A stretch of DNA of 64,000 nt, from assembly GCA_949152475.1 (NCBI GenBank), contig OX424567.1:25569402-25633401 (forward strand), in the 5' to 3' direction. The position numbers were made by a program, and so were the translations under genes. The DNA is from Terebella lapidaria. Its lineage: Eukaryota > Annelida > Polychaeta > Terebellida > Terebellidae. Below are positions 44,301-55,309 of the stretch, piece after piece. The notes beneath the pieces were generated by a model that saw only the letters and a program-made list of their open reading frames with translations, was not told the DNA's origin and made no database searches. Each line of letters starts with the position of its first letter. Positions within the stretch are counted from its first letter, which is position 1.

Positions 44301-44789
44301 GGTGTTAACTGTAAGGCCGGCTCGCCGCGGTCCGACACGGGGGATGGAACCCCGGACAGCCCAATGGTCCGCCAGAGCCTGTGTCACACCATCCCAGGTG
44401 GGAGACCGGTGATCCAGAGGGCGTACAACCCCGAGTCATCAAGATCTTCCCCACCTGGGCCCCCGTATGGAAATTGTCCCAGGGCCCTCAGGGGCCTTAG
44501 CCAGTGAGTGAGGACGTAGAGCTCATGGCCGAGCCCTCCGTCGTTCTCTCGCCTTGCTCAGCTCTGAGACAACTCCACTGAACAATGCGGCTCCAGAGTA
44601 TTTATAGTCCCTGAATCACGAGATACGAGGGAAGTGACGTAAGACCATTGTTACAGCATACTGGGCGAGAGAGTTAGAACGTTGCCAAGCAACGCACGTG
44701 CTTCGAACAGAAGTGTCCAAAAACAAAGGCCAGAAACAAGAGTATTTAGAAAGAATCACCTGCCACGATCTTTGGGCAAAATCGCCACA

Positions 44790-45040
44790 CATATTGCATA
44801 TTATTGTATGCAATGCGGGCTTGCTACCAAACCTACTTCTGGCTGGATTCTTTGACTGCTCAACTAACAATTCCGTCCCCACTGGAATATGGATGGGAAA
44901 TGGACTCAGCCCCTAAGAACCTTATTGAGATAGTCACATACAATTGCAAGGCCTCCAATTGTAGGGGACGCTGCTCCTGTGCACTAGAGGCTTGCAGTGC
45001 CCCAAAGCATGTACTTGTCAAGCCTCTGAAACCTGTCTGA
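44790..45040 (+). pseudogene. Fragment with a Cys-rich (CXC-like) tail
   Basis: The frame reads ACYQTYFWLDSL, then IPSPLEYGWEM, APKNLIEIV and NCKASNCRGRCSCAL. This order (YQ..W, P-P--YGW, AP..L.E, then clustered C-x4-C-x3-C-x-C) resembles a domain I know from uncharacterised invertebrate proteins often tied to transposons. It is short and has no start, so it is a remnant. Confidence 0.4.
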
Positions 45041-45675
45041 ATGGTAACTTAGAGGAGTCGAAGGAAACAGACAATCTGAATCTGAATAAACATGTGTTTA
45101 TGGAATTCCAGATGATGCAGTTGTAGAGGTGTACACTGTTCAGTCTACAAAAACTAAGTCATACCAAATCAACATTGCAAACGTTGACAAAATGTCTGCC
45201 CATACCAACTGGTAGTTCATCCCATTTCGTTCATTCCCGTCCATGTATGCATGTCACTCATCTCATGTCGTCCATCCCTGTTGTAGGTGCGCCACAACCT
45301 CGCTTTTGCCGCCACTTGCAATGGGTTATATGTTTGTAATGTTGCTGTTATGAGTGTGCCACAACCTCGTTTTGGCTGCAGCTCATATCTGGTAGTATGA
45401 TTCATGCTCTGTATTGTGGATATGATCATTCGAGTGTAAATACCACATATGAATGCGTGATTAATTCTTCTGCATGTACGTACAGACATGCATGTTAATG
45501 CTATTGCTTGCTATCAAGCTTTTTGATATAGTTTGGCCTGACAGTGGATGAGAATCAGCAGACTACACAGATAGGTATAATATATCAGTATGGTCGCTAC
45601 GACAACTAAATGGAAATAGTTATTGCCGTCTGAAAAATAATACAGGTGCTCACACAAACTATATTAAAATTTGTT
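45041..45675. other. Centre of the fold-back element, no gene
   Basis: Contains a short direct repeat of GTGCGCCACAACCTCG-like sequence (45289 and 45354) and otherwise nothing recognised. Confidence 0.4.
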
Positions 45676-45961
45676 GCAGTATAAAAGCTACACAATCTAG
45701 TTGTGTATACAATCGTTCAATTCAACCATAAAAAATAGATCAACATACATGTGCGTTTATTTGTTACTAATGTTATGTATTGTAGTCGTTGCCATGGCAA
45801 CCAATTATGAAGGATGTTGTAGTATAAAAGCTACACAATCTAGTTGTGTATACAATCGTTCAATTCAACCATAAAAAATAGATCAACATACATGTGCGTT
45901 TATTTGTTACTAGTGTTATGTATTGTAGTCGATGCCATGGCAACCAATTATGAAGGATGTG
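45676..45961. repeat. 143-bp tandem duplication
   Basis: Two copies, with ATAAAAGCTACACAATCTAG at 45681 and again at 45824, differing at a few bases. Each contains a GTTGCCATGGCAAC-type palindrome near its end (45788-45801 perfect; 45931-45944 with one change) and sits next to the right arm of the fold-back element. Confidence 0.9.
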
Positions 45962-46811
45962 TTGTGGTAAGACTGCTTTTCCGTAGTTACTTGCTGTATA
46001 TGTATACTCTAATTAGGTTTGCCTACATGAAAAAAATGCCTTTTTGCAGTATTGCGATATCCGTGAATTCCGTTGCCATGGAAATGGTTTGTTTTGTGTA
46101 TCTCGGTTGCTATGGATACCTATGTAATGGTTCAGTTATTTTAAGCTATTAATTGATTGAATCGCGTATATATTCACATTTTAAGATGTTCTAAAACCGA
46201 TAAAAAACTGTGCTGGGATTTATTTGTGATTTACTTGTAAATAACTCGCCATACACGTTTATACAGTCATGTGTTGCTGTGGTGATTTTGATTAATTTTA
46301 CAGTATAATTATGTGGATAATATTACATGATATGAAACATTAGTGATCATAGTTATTTTGATAATATGGCGATATTTTTTGATATCCAAATTTCAATAAT
46401 CATAATCCGAATCAATATACTGCTTAGCAACTAAATATCAATGTTGACTATACATATGGTTTTTATGGTAACATTTTTCGATTTACCACCATCAACACTT
46501 CTAAGAAAGTGTTGTATTGTATTTCTCTTTCTTTTATCTATCTACATAGCGGATTAAATATTAATCCAGTGCATAAACCGAAACATACAATGAATGATGG
46601 TATATGGCAAATTTTGCCATAAATTTTACCGATTTCAGTGGTTTCTAGGTGGTCATCTTCAACCCTCGTTACCATGGTTGCGGATACATTTTAAAATTCT
46701 ACATGTGGCAGATTCGTGATCTACAGCCCCTCAGCTTTCCAATGATACCAAATTTGTCCATAAGTACTAAAAGCCGACGGAATTCATATTTTCGGCCCCT
46801 GGCTCCTGTAC

Positions 46812-49060
46812 TAGTAGGTGGAATTATTACGGAGTAGGTGCGTGATGTTCAGGGTATGTGGAATGTGTACAGGGTAGGTGGAAAGAGTACAGAGTAGGTG
46901 CGCGATGTACAGGGTATGTGGAAAGTGTACAGGGCACGGGATGATGTACCGGGTAGGTGTGAGATGTGAAAGGTGTGTGGAAGGTGTACAGAGGAGGTAG
47001 GTGACAGGGTATGTGAAGGTGTACAGAGTAGGTACGCGATATACAGGGTAGGTCGAAGGTGTACGGGGTAGGTGCGCATTCTATATGGTATGTGGAAGGT
47101 GTACAGTGGCGGTGCACGATGTACAGCGTATATAGCAAGTGTACAGGGTCGTAGTTGTTTGATCGTAGAAAAAGTACAGAGTAGATGCGCGATGTACAGG
47201 GTATGTAGAAATTGTGTCAAGTAGGTGGAAGGAGTAGAGAGTAGGTGAGCGATGTAAACCTACAGGGTAGGTGGGAGGTGTACATGGTAGGTGGAAGGTG
47301 CACAAAGTAGGTGCATGATGTGCAGGGCATTTGGAAAGTGTACGGGGTAGTTAGAAAGAAGTACAGAGTACTTGAGTGATGTCCAGAGTATGTGGAAGGT
47401 GTACGGGGTAAGGTGGAAGGTGTACAGGGAAGGGGAACGATGTACAGGGTTGGTGTGAGATGTAAAGGTTAGGTGGAAGGTGTACAGAGTAGGTAAGTGA
47501 TGTACAGGGTAGGTGGAATGAGTACAGGCTAGGTGCGCAATCTAGAGGATATGTGGAAGATGATCAGTGTCGGTGCGAGATGTACAGGGTATATGGAATG
47601 TGAACGGGTAGGTGTACGGGGTAGGTAGGAAAAGTACAGAGTAGGTGCGTGATGTACAGAGTATGTGCGTGATGTACAAAGTATGTGGAAGGTGTACAGG
47701 GTATAAATATTACGGAGTAGGTGCGCGATGTACAGGGTATGTGGAAGGTAGGTTCATGATGAACAGGACATGTGGAATGTGTACAGTGTAGATGGAAGGA
47801 GTACAGAGTAAGTGCGCGATGTACAGGGTATGTGGAAGGTGTACAGAATAGGTGCGGGATGTACATGGTATAGGTGTACAAGGTGGTGTACAAGGTAGGG
47901 GGATGATGTACAGGGTATGTGTGAGATGTAAATGCTATGTGGAAGGAGTACAGAGTAAGTGCGTGATGTACAATATATGTGGAAGATGTACGGAGTAGGT
48001 ACATGATATACAGGGTATGTAGAATGTGTTGAGGGTAAGCGGTAAGAGTACAGAGTAGGTGCGCGATGTGCAAGGTACATGGAAGGTGTACGCAGTACGT
48101 ATAGGATGTACAAGGTATGCAGAAGGTGTACACGGTAGGGGGAGGATGTACAGGGGAGGTGGAAAGTTTACACGGTAGCTAGAGGAGAAGGTATGTGGAA
48201 TGTGAACACGGTAGATGGAGTATGTACAGGGTAGGTGGAAGGTGTAAAGGTAGGTAGAGGATGTACAAGGTATGTGGAAAGTGTACACTCTAGAACGTGT
48301 GTACAGGGTAGTTGAAGAATGTACAGGATAGGTGGAAGGTGTACATGATAGGTAGAGGATGTACTAAGTACGTGGAAGGTGAACATGTCCGGTAGGGGGA
48401 GGATGTACACGGTAGGTGGAAAATGTACATGATAGGTAGAGGATGTACAAGGTATGTGGAAGGCGTATATGGTAGGTATAGGTTTTAAAAGGTATATGGA
48501 AAGTGTACACGGTAAAGGAAGGATGTAGAGGTTAGGTAAAAAGTGTACAGGATAGGTTGAAGGAGTATGCGGTAGAGGGCCATGTACATGGTAGGTGGGA
48601 TGTGTACAGGCTGGAGATAGAATATACAGGGTAGGTGGAATGAGCACACGGTAGGTCGAGGATGTACTGGGAAGGTGGAAAGTTTACACGGTAGGTAGAG
48701 GATGTACAAGGTATGTGGAAGGCGTAGATGGTATGAAAGGATTACAGGGTAGGTGGAAGGTGTACATGGTTGGTAGAGGACGTGCAAGGTATGTGGAAGG
48801 TGTACACGGTATGGGGGGGTGTACCTACAAGGTAGGTAGAGGATGTACAGGGAAGGTGGAAAGTTTACACGGTCGGAAGAGGATGTATGTGGAACGTGTA
48901 CATGGTAGGTAGAGGATGTACAAAATTTGTGGAAGGTGTACACGGTAGGGGGAGGATATACAGGATAGGTGGGATGTGTACATGGTGGGTAGAGGATTTA
49001 CAAGGTATGTGGAAGGTGTACACGATAGGGGGCGTGTACAGGGTAGTTAGAGAGTGTACA
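46812..49060. repeat. 20-bp minisatellite (family 2), right part
   Basis: Continuation of the array at 40050-41397 after the fold-back element, same orientation and unit (GTGTACAGGGTAGGTGGAAG). Toward 48100-49060 the units change to a GGATGTACACGGTAGG/GGAAGGTGTAC subtype, so the array is made of distinct blocks. Confidence 0.92.
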
Positions 49061-49152
49061 GTATATAACATTATCATCTATATACTATCCCGAACATGCT
49101 GGCAAATTTTATATACATATTTTTATGTATATTTTATATACATTGCTTCAAG

Positions 49153-49988
49153 ATGGCGGCCGCCAAAGGTGGTGTGATTTTTTCGTGCTGTTTTTTAATA
49201 GTTTTAGTGAAAATTATAAATGCTCTACAGTGTACCAGCAATGAATATGATCAGAAACACCGTGTTGAATGCTGTGAGAACTACCTTGTGTCGAAAAATG
49301 GCAAGAACTTCGACTACGGACAGGGGATAGTGTACCTTCGCCTATTATCGCTCAGGGCGGATCACGTCAAGGTCAAAAGCCAGAAATGTCAAGTACGTTC
49401 AGTGACTTCATACTCATCAAATTCACCGTGGTCTACTTCGAATCAAACCAAGAACTGTCTGGTTACTCCCTCTAAAGCTAGTAAAATCCTGCGAACTGTG
49501 GTTGTAACACTGCTACTGTGCGGGGATATTCATCCTTGCCCTGGACCTATCAAACGTACACCGAAATACCCCTGCACAACCTGTAACAAGGCAGTGAGAT
49601 CCAATAGTAAGGCCATCTCATGTGACTCGTGTGAGCAATGGACTCATGCTAGATGTGCTGGCATTTCGACACAGAAGTACGATGAGACAGCCAGGTCAGG
49701 TGATGACATCAGCTTCACGTGCGACAGGTGTACGATCTCAGATATGCCGGGCCCAGACTTGTTTGATGACCCGGATAGTGACACCCCACCGGACGCCACG
49801 ACTGAAGATTCCACGCCTCGCGGGAAAGAGGATGACGACACCTACACACGCTTTGACGCCAAGGGCCTTCACTTCCTACATATAAACATTCGCAGTATGC
49901 TTCCCAAAATGGACGAGCTCCGCCTCATCGCTACGCGCACCAAGGCAGCAGTCATCGGGCTATCGGAGACGTGGATTGATGGTTCCGT
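49153..49988 (+). pseudogene. LINE polyprotein, 5' part (PHD finger, start of endonuclease)
   Basis: The ATG at 49153 (AAGATGG context) is preferred to the in-frame ATG at 49096, which lies in host target sequence. A hydrophobic stretch follows (VIFSCCFLIVLVKIINALQ), then a C4HC3 PHD-type finger at residues about 141-193 (CTTC, CDSC, HARC, CDRC), an acidic linker, and the endonuclease start with LHINIRSML and GLSETWIDG. The frame then enters the inserted LTR and stops at 50167-50169. PHD fingers in such elements are thought to bind chromatin or nucleic acid. Confidence 0.85.
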
Positions 49989-50432
49989 TGTAAAATTTGC
50001 GATTTTCTCCATATTCACAAATTTCACAAGTCTGTATTTCTGTCCAGGCCGGACTGGCCAAAGCCAGCCGGCCTGGGTTCTGTGTTTGAAGACAGACAAC
50101 AACGATGTGTATAGTTTGAAATCAAATCCAAAACTGACTTTATTGAAAGCCTTGCCGGCATATATATGAACAAGAGCACATTAATTGGATCCTGACTCCT
50201 CCCCTGTGCATGTACATTGAATAAACACAGACTAGCTGTGATTACAGTCCCCTGGCGGGACTTGGCAGCTTAATCAATATCCGGAACAGCAGGGGTTGGA
50301 GTCACTTAATGAAAACACATAGCTTCATGTGTACATGACATGCAAGAGCAGATGGCCCATCCTGATTACATTTTCTGATAATAATTAACGAACATTTTGA
50401 ACTGAACTAATTACTGTAATGTGGATCTTACA
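49989..50432 (-). repeat. LTR of the small element (3' LTR in its sense)
   Basis: 444 bp. Read on the minus strand it begins TGTAAGATCC and carries CATATATATGCC and CAATAAAG about 25 bases apart, which could serve as TATA box and poly(A) signal. It supplies the premature stop that ends the LINE frame. Confidence 0.9.
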
Positions 50433-51794
50433 CACGCCCTCTCTCAATAAGTAAAAATTATATTTTTACTCAAAAATTAAAAAGATATAAGATACACATT
50501 ACTCAATTATCCGTGGAGAATAATAATAATCAGTATCTCCACAGGTATACTGTTTTACGCCTAAAGATGACAAAATACAAGCATGTGGCAATACTGTTCA
50601 TGAATGAAAATTTGACAAAATAGCTGAAACCATATACTAATTAATTCGCGGGATCGACAAAAATATAAACAAAATATTTTCACAAAGAAATTGGTCAGTT
50701 TCTGATGTCACCATTCAACAAATATAATTGAACATAAAAAGTTATGCATATTGTCTCTCAGTACAAACTATTTGAATAACATCTCGGGCTGCACCACCGC
50801 AACCATCAATTTACGGCACAGATCCATGACATGTTGTAAGACATGACCCCGGCAATTCCTGCGCGCGTCCATCAGCGTCGATGGGCAACATATCAATCAC
50901 GATGACGTACGATCGAACGGTATCAACCAGTGAAAACAGTTTTCTTTATTAACCTGATGTTTCTGGACTGGCAGACGACACCAGGCAGTGTCCATCTCCA
51001 CATCTACGTCCTGCGAAGTTTTGTCGGAGCTCTGTAGCGTCTCTGCACTCTCTGTGGTTGTCGATAAAACCATGTTGATTCGTTGTACACATCAGATGCG
51101 CCTTCATCTGTAACTCGGTTCCTTCTGTAGACGCGGTGACACACAAAATCAGTCGTGCCAACGCAAAATTCGCGGGTGCTGCGAACGACGAACGATAATC
51201 TCGGGGCGGATCCATCTCGTGTTGTTAACGCCAAATTCACCTCCGGCATTCTCGCGACCCTGGCATCAGTTCCTGATCCGGCAACTGTTCTGATATCAGT
51301 ACGTCGGTTGGTCAAGTGGTGAAGGGCGATGGCATCCTGTCTCCTAATTCGAGGCTGCGATTTGGCTGACAGCTCCGGAGTATGTCGATAATAAATAGGT
51401 CTGGCATAGGTGGGTCAAAACGGAGACCCCCAACGAGCAGAAACGGATGCCAGCCTGGGATCGCCCGTATATTCCGGAACCGTCAATTGTCTAGTTTTCG
51501 GTCTGGAGCCTGTCCACAGCTGTTGCTCACGCAGCCCCACGTCTACCGCGGCACAATTCGGACATGTGGTGGTGTCGCCGTCAGCACTCCAGACGTACTT
51601 GCTACCTTTTTCGCAGCCTCTCCTCATGACTCAAGCAGCCATCACAATCACTTTCCTGTAGCTCGCCAACCAGAGAGCATGTCTCTGGATTTCTGTCTGG
51701 GCATGTAACACATTAAAACTTCCTGCACAATCTGCCTTTGGAAATGCAGAAGATCCCATTTTTTTCTGTTCAGTCCTGGCTAACGCGACGCCAG

Positions 51795-52238
51795 TGTAAA
51801 ATTTGCGATTTTCTCCATATTCACAAATTTCACAAGTCTGTATTTCTGTCCAGGCCGGACTGGCCAAAGCCAGCCGGCCTGGGTTCTGTGTTTGAAGACA
51901 GACAACAACGATGTGTATAGTTTGAAATCAAATCCAAAACTGACTTTATTGAAAGCCTTGCCGGCATATATATGAACAAGAGCACATTAATTGGATCCTG
52001 ACTCCTCCCCTGTGCATGTACATTGAATAAACACAGACTAGCTGTGATTACAGTCCCCTGGCGGGACTTGGCATCTTAATCAATATCCGGAACAGCAGGG
52101 GTTGGAGTCACTTAATGAAAACACATAGCTTCATGTGTACATGACATGCAAGAGCAGATGGCCCATCCTGATTACATTTTCTGATAATAATTAACGAACA
52201 TTTTGAACTGAACTAATTACTGTAATGTGGATCTTACA
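51795..52238 (-). repeat. LTR of the small element (5' LTR in its sense)
   Basis: 444 bp, nearly identical to 49989-50432. The primer-binding-site-like TGG begins at 51793, one base inside the element. Confidence 0.9.
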
Positions 52239-52242
52239 CCGT

Positions 52243-54970
52243 CGATGATGCGGAGATCGAGATCCCGGAGTACATAGTGCACAGGAACGACAGAAATCGC
52301 AACGGAGGTGGTGTATGTGTTTATGTGCATCAGGACATTGCGTACAACCCCCGTTTTGACTTAACTGATCCAGGTCTGGAATCCATCTGGGTACAGCTCA
52401 ACCTACCCAAGACTCGCCCGATCTTGATAGGGGTGTGCTACAGGCCGCCGACTCAATCAGACTTTTATGACATATTGTCACGTGTTTGTAGTAATGATGT
52501 GATAGAATATGAATCAGTGTTAATGGGTGATTTTAATACTAATACGCTGAAAGGTTCTCATGCCAACAATACTCTAGTACGGGCCATGCAAAACTTCATG
52601 TACATGTACAGGGTAACGGATAGTAGTGAGTCGTGTATAGATTTGATTATGGTAACCGATCCGTATAGAGTGTACCAGTCAGGTGTGTTGACAGTAGGTG
52701 TTAGCGACCATCTGCCCATATTTTGTACAAGAAAGGTTAGGAGGTCTCCTATCAATAAGCATAAGTTTGTTAAACTTCGCTCACTAAAGAACTATACTCA
52801 AGATAGACTTATCCACGAACTTGAAAATGTTGATTGGTCCAATGTATTAGATAACAATGATGTTGACGATGCTTGGTATGGATTCAAAACAAACCTCACC
52901 AAAGTTTTGGATATATTGGCTCCACATAAGGAAATTAGGATAAAACAGCGTACAGAACGTTGGATGTCAAGTGACATTTTAGATTGTATTTCCCTTAGGG
53001 ATAAATTCTTGCACAAATCCCGGAAAATAAAAAACCAAGGTGACTATGAAATGTATCTTCACCGCAATCAAGTCAATTATAAAAAGCGCAAAGCTAAGTC
53101 AGACTATTATGAATCAGCAGTAAACGAACATAGAAACCATCCCAAAAAACTTTGGAAAGTGTTGAAGGATATGGGATTGTCATCCAACATGTCTAAAGGT
53201 AATTCTAAAAGCAGTAAAGTAGGTTTAAACATTGATGATGAAATATGTTTCGAACCCAGTAAAGTAGCAGAACATTTCAACTCATTTTTCACCACAGTCG
53301 CCTCTAAACTGGTGGATAAACTACCCCAATCTTCGGGCAGTTATGGGTCTGAATTTCTGTCTAATTTCTATAGTAATGTGTCCACTGATAGCTTCCATTT
53401 ACAATGTGTATCAGTCGATGATGTCTGTAATCTTCTATCAGGAATTAGTCCAGCTAAGGGTACAGGTTTAGATAAGTTGCCAGCCAGATTTATTCGTGAT
53501 GGTGCTAGTGTATTAGCTGCTCCTGTATGTCATATTATCAACTTATCCATATCTTCTGGTAATGTTCCACAAGATCTCAAGTTAGCTAGGGTAGTACCAT
53601 TACACAAAAAACAAAGCAAAACAGATGTTGCAAATTATAGGCCGGTGTCTATTCTAAGTATCGTCTCCAAAGTGTTGGAAAGAGTAATTTACAACCAACT
53701 TAACGAGTATTTGACTAAAAACAATCTACTTTATGAACTACAATCTGGGTTCCGTTCCACATTCTCTACCGATACTTGTCTTATACATTTGTGTGACTAT
53801 GTCAGAGGTCATTTGGACCGTGGGGAATATACCGGGATGATTTTGATCGATTTGCAAAAAGCTTTCGATACGGTTGACCATGGTGTATTGTTAAACAAAC
53901 TTAGTATTTTGGGTACGTCTCGTAATTCTGTACATTGGTTCAGATCCTATCTGTCAGATCGTCGGCAGGTTGTAGACTTGGGTGGGTGTTTGTCATCCGA
54001 AAGGGAGGTCACCTGTGGGGTGCCTCAAGGCTCCATACTTGGCCCGCTTCTATTTCTGGTATATATAAATGATCTATCTGCAGCTGTCAGTTGTAAGTTA
54101 ATGCTTTACGCAGATGACGCTGCACTCTTGGTGTCAGGAAAAGATGTACCAGGGATTGGAGCAGAGCTGGGTGTGGAGCTTGAGGCAGTCCAGGGGTGGC
54201 TGGTTGACAATCGTCTGTCGCTCCATCTCGGCAAGACCGAAAGTATGTTATTTGCATCCAAAAGGAATCTACGTAAACATGATCATATAACAGTACAATG
54301 TGGTGGTGTATGTATCAAATCAAGTAAGTGTGTGTCGTATTTGGGCGTAACCCTTGATCAATCTCTGTGTTGTGACATCATTGCGAAAAACCTCATAACA
54401 AAGTGTTGTAATAAACTTAAATTTTTGTATCGTAATGCTCGTACACTAGATCTCAAAACCAAAAAACAGTTGGTGTCCTCTCTTATTCAATGTCATTACG
54501 ATTACTCATGTTCTGCATGGTATAGTGGTTTAACAAAGGCAAACAAACAAAGGCACCAGGTCACTCAGAATAAAGTCATCCGGTTCCTGTTAAACTTATC
54601 TCCCAGGACCCATGTGGGACCAGAGGAATTTCAAAGTATAGGTTATCTCCCCGTCTCATATAGGATTCAACAAATAAAACTTAATCATATGTACAATATC
54701 CATCATAATATTGCTCCTATGTACCTAAAGTCTCAATTTTCTCGTTCTGTAAATTGTCACAGTACAAGACACGGTGCATTGTCCTACACAGTCCCCAACG
54801 TTAAAGGTTTTGGTTGTAGTTCTTTCTATCATACTGGTGTCAAACTTTGGAATAACTTACCATCCGATATTAAGGAGTGTGAATCTAAAATAATGTTCAA
54901 ATCTAAAGTCAAACGTCATCTTATGTCACAGTATCTGTCAGTCAGCCACGATAACTTCATGTACTATTAG
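52243..54970 (+). pseudogene. LINE polyprotein, 3' part (endonuclease and reverse transcriptase)
   Basis: Continues the endonuclease (GGGVCVYVH, GVCYRPP, MGDFNTNTL, VSDHLPIF) and then the reverse transcriptase: ANYRPVSIL, LIDLQKAFDTVDH, GVPQGSILGPLLF, YADD at 54107-54118. The C-terminal domain has GYLPVSYRI and WNNLPSDIK, typical of CR1-like elements. No stop or frameshift occurs up to 54970. Only the upstream insertion separates it from its start, so it is not expressible as a whole. Confidence 0.9.
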
Positions 54971-55203
54971 TCCAACATAGTATCCATAGTATTACACCTA
55001 TATTAGTATTATATTTTATATTTTATACATCATCTTTGCCGTCCATCATCTCGTTCCTAAGGACCACAATGGAAACAAGCGCATTTGGCGCTTTTTGTGC
55101 TATCCTTGACGGATCATGATAACTATGGTTTTATACGTATTGTATTCTTGTATGTTTATCATGTTCTGTCCAATAAACAAATAAAAAAAAATCAAAAAAA
55201 AAA

Positions 55204-55309
55204 TATCAATCCGCCCAAGAATGAATGTGCTTGCAATCATGTATGTGCGCCCTCTCATTGTGAGACCTCGTTAGGAAATGTATATCTTGAAATGTTGGGG
55301 GGGGGGGGG
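55204..55309. repeat. Composite-satellite spacer, right piece (split by the LINE)
   Basis: TCAATCCGCCCAAGAATGAATG and GCGCCCTCTCATTGTGAGAC match 58464-58540 and 62655-62720. The left piece, ending in ATACTATCCCGAACATGCTGG, lies at 49061-49112 on the other side of the LINE. Confidence 0.85.

Larger units (their letters stand above)
41398..46811. mobile_element. 5.4-kb fold-back element inserted in the minisatellite
   Basis: The left arm (41398-42175) and right arm (46043-46811) are inverted copies of each other, about 770 bp long and roughly 85-90% alike by eye. The tips read GTACAGGAGCCAGGGGCC and its reverse complement. TA lies outside both tips (41396-41397 and 46812-46813), with minisatellite on either side. 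The 3.9-kb centre holds fragments of other elements (a LINE endonuclease and a Cys-rich domain) and no transposase I can recognise. Long inverted repeats with a scrambled centre fit a fold-back or non-autonomous DNA transposon. Confidence 0.8.
49989..52238 (-). mobile_element. Small non-autonomous LTR element inside the LINE
   Basis: Two 444-bp direct repeats (49989-50432 and 51795-52238) with TG...CA ends flank 1,362 bp. CCGT is duplicated on both sides (49985-49988 and 52239-52242). I noticed one base difference between the LTRs (about 50265 against 52071), so insertion is recent. The minus strand is the likely sense: from the right LTR inward the sequence is TGGCGTCGCGTTAGCC (primer-binding-site-like), and GAGAGAGGGCG sits just before the left LTR as polypurine tract. 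The interior has no recognisable gag or pol, only short frames, so it must be mobilised in trans. Confidence 0.9.
49113..55203 (+). mobile_element. Non-LTR retrotransposon with PHD finger, interrupted by an LTR element
   Basis: Inserted after GGCAAATTTTAT in a satellite spacer; the spacer resumes at TCAATCCGCCC (55206), and uninterrupted versions of the site exist at about 58449-58475 and 62636-62662. The 5' UTR is only about 40 bp, which suggests a full-length copy. It encodes one frame with PHD finger, APE endonuclease and reverse transcriptase, and ends with AATAAA (55172-55177) and an A-rich tail. A 2,250-bp LTR element at 49989-52238 splits the coding frame. Without that insert and one copy of its 4-bp duplication, the two halves join in frame (3564 nt), so the element was intact when hit. 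The layout resembles the CR1/L2/Crack group. Confidence 0.85.

Noticed and set aside
49096..49152. Upstream in-frame ATG for the LINE protein
   Set aside because: The ATG lies in the host spacer (ACATGCTGGCAAATTTTAT occurs without the LINE elsewhere). The first ATG within the element, at 49153, is in a better context.
50949..51867. Short minus-strand frames in the small LTR element as gag or pol
   Set aside because: No zinc knuckle, protease, reverse transcriptase or integrase motif is visible. One frame has a CPNC-like pair but nothing else.
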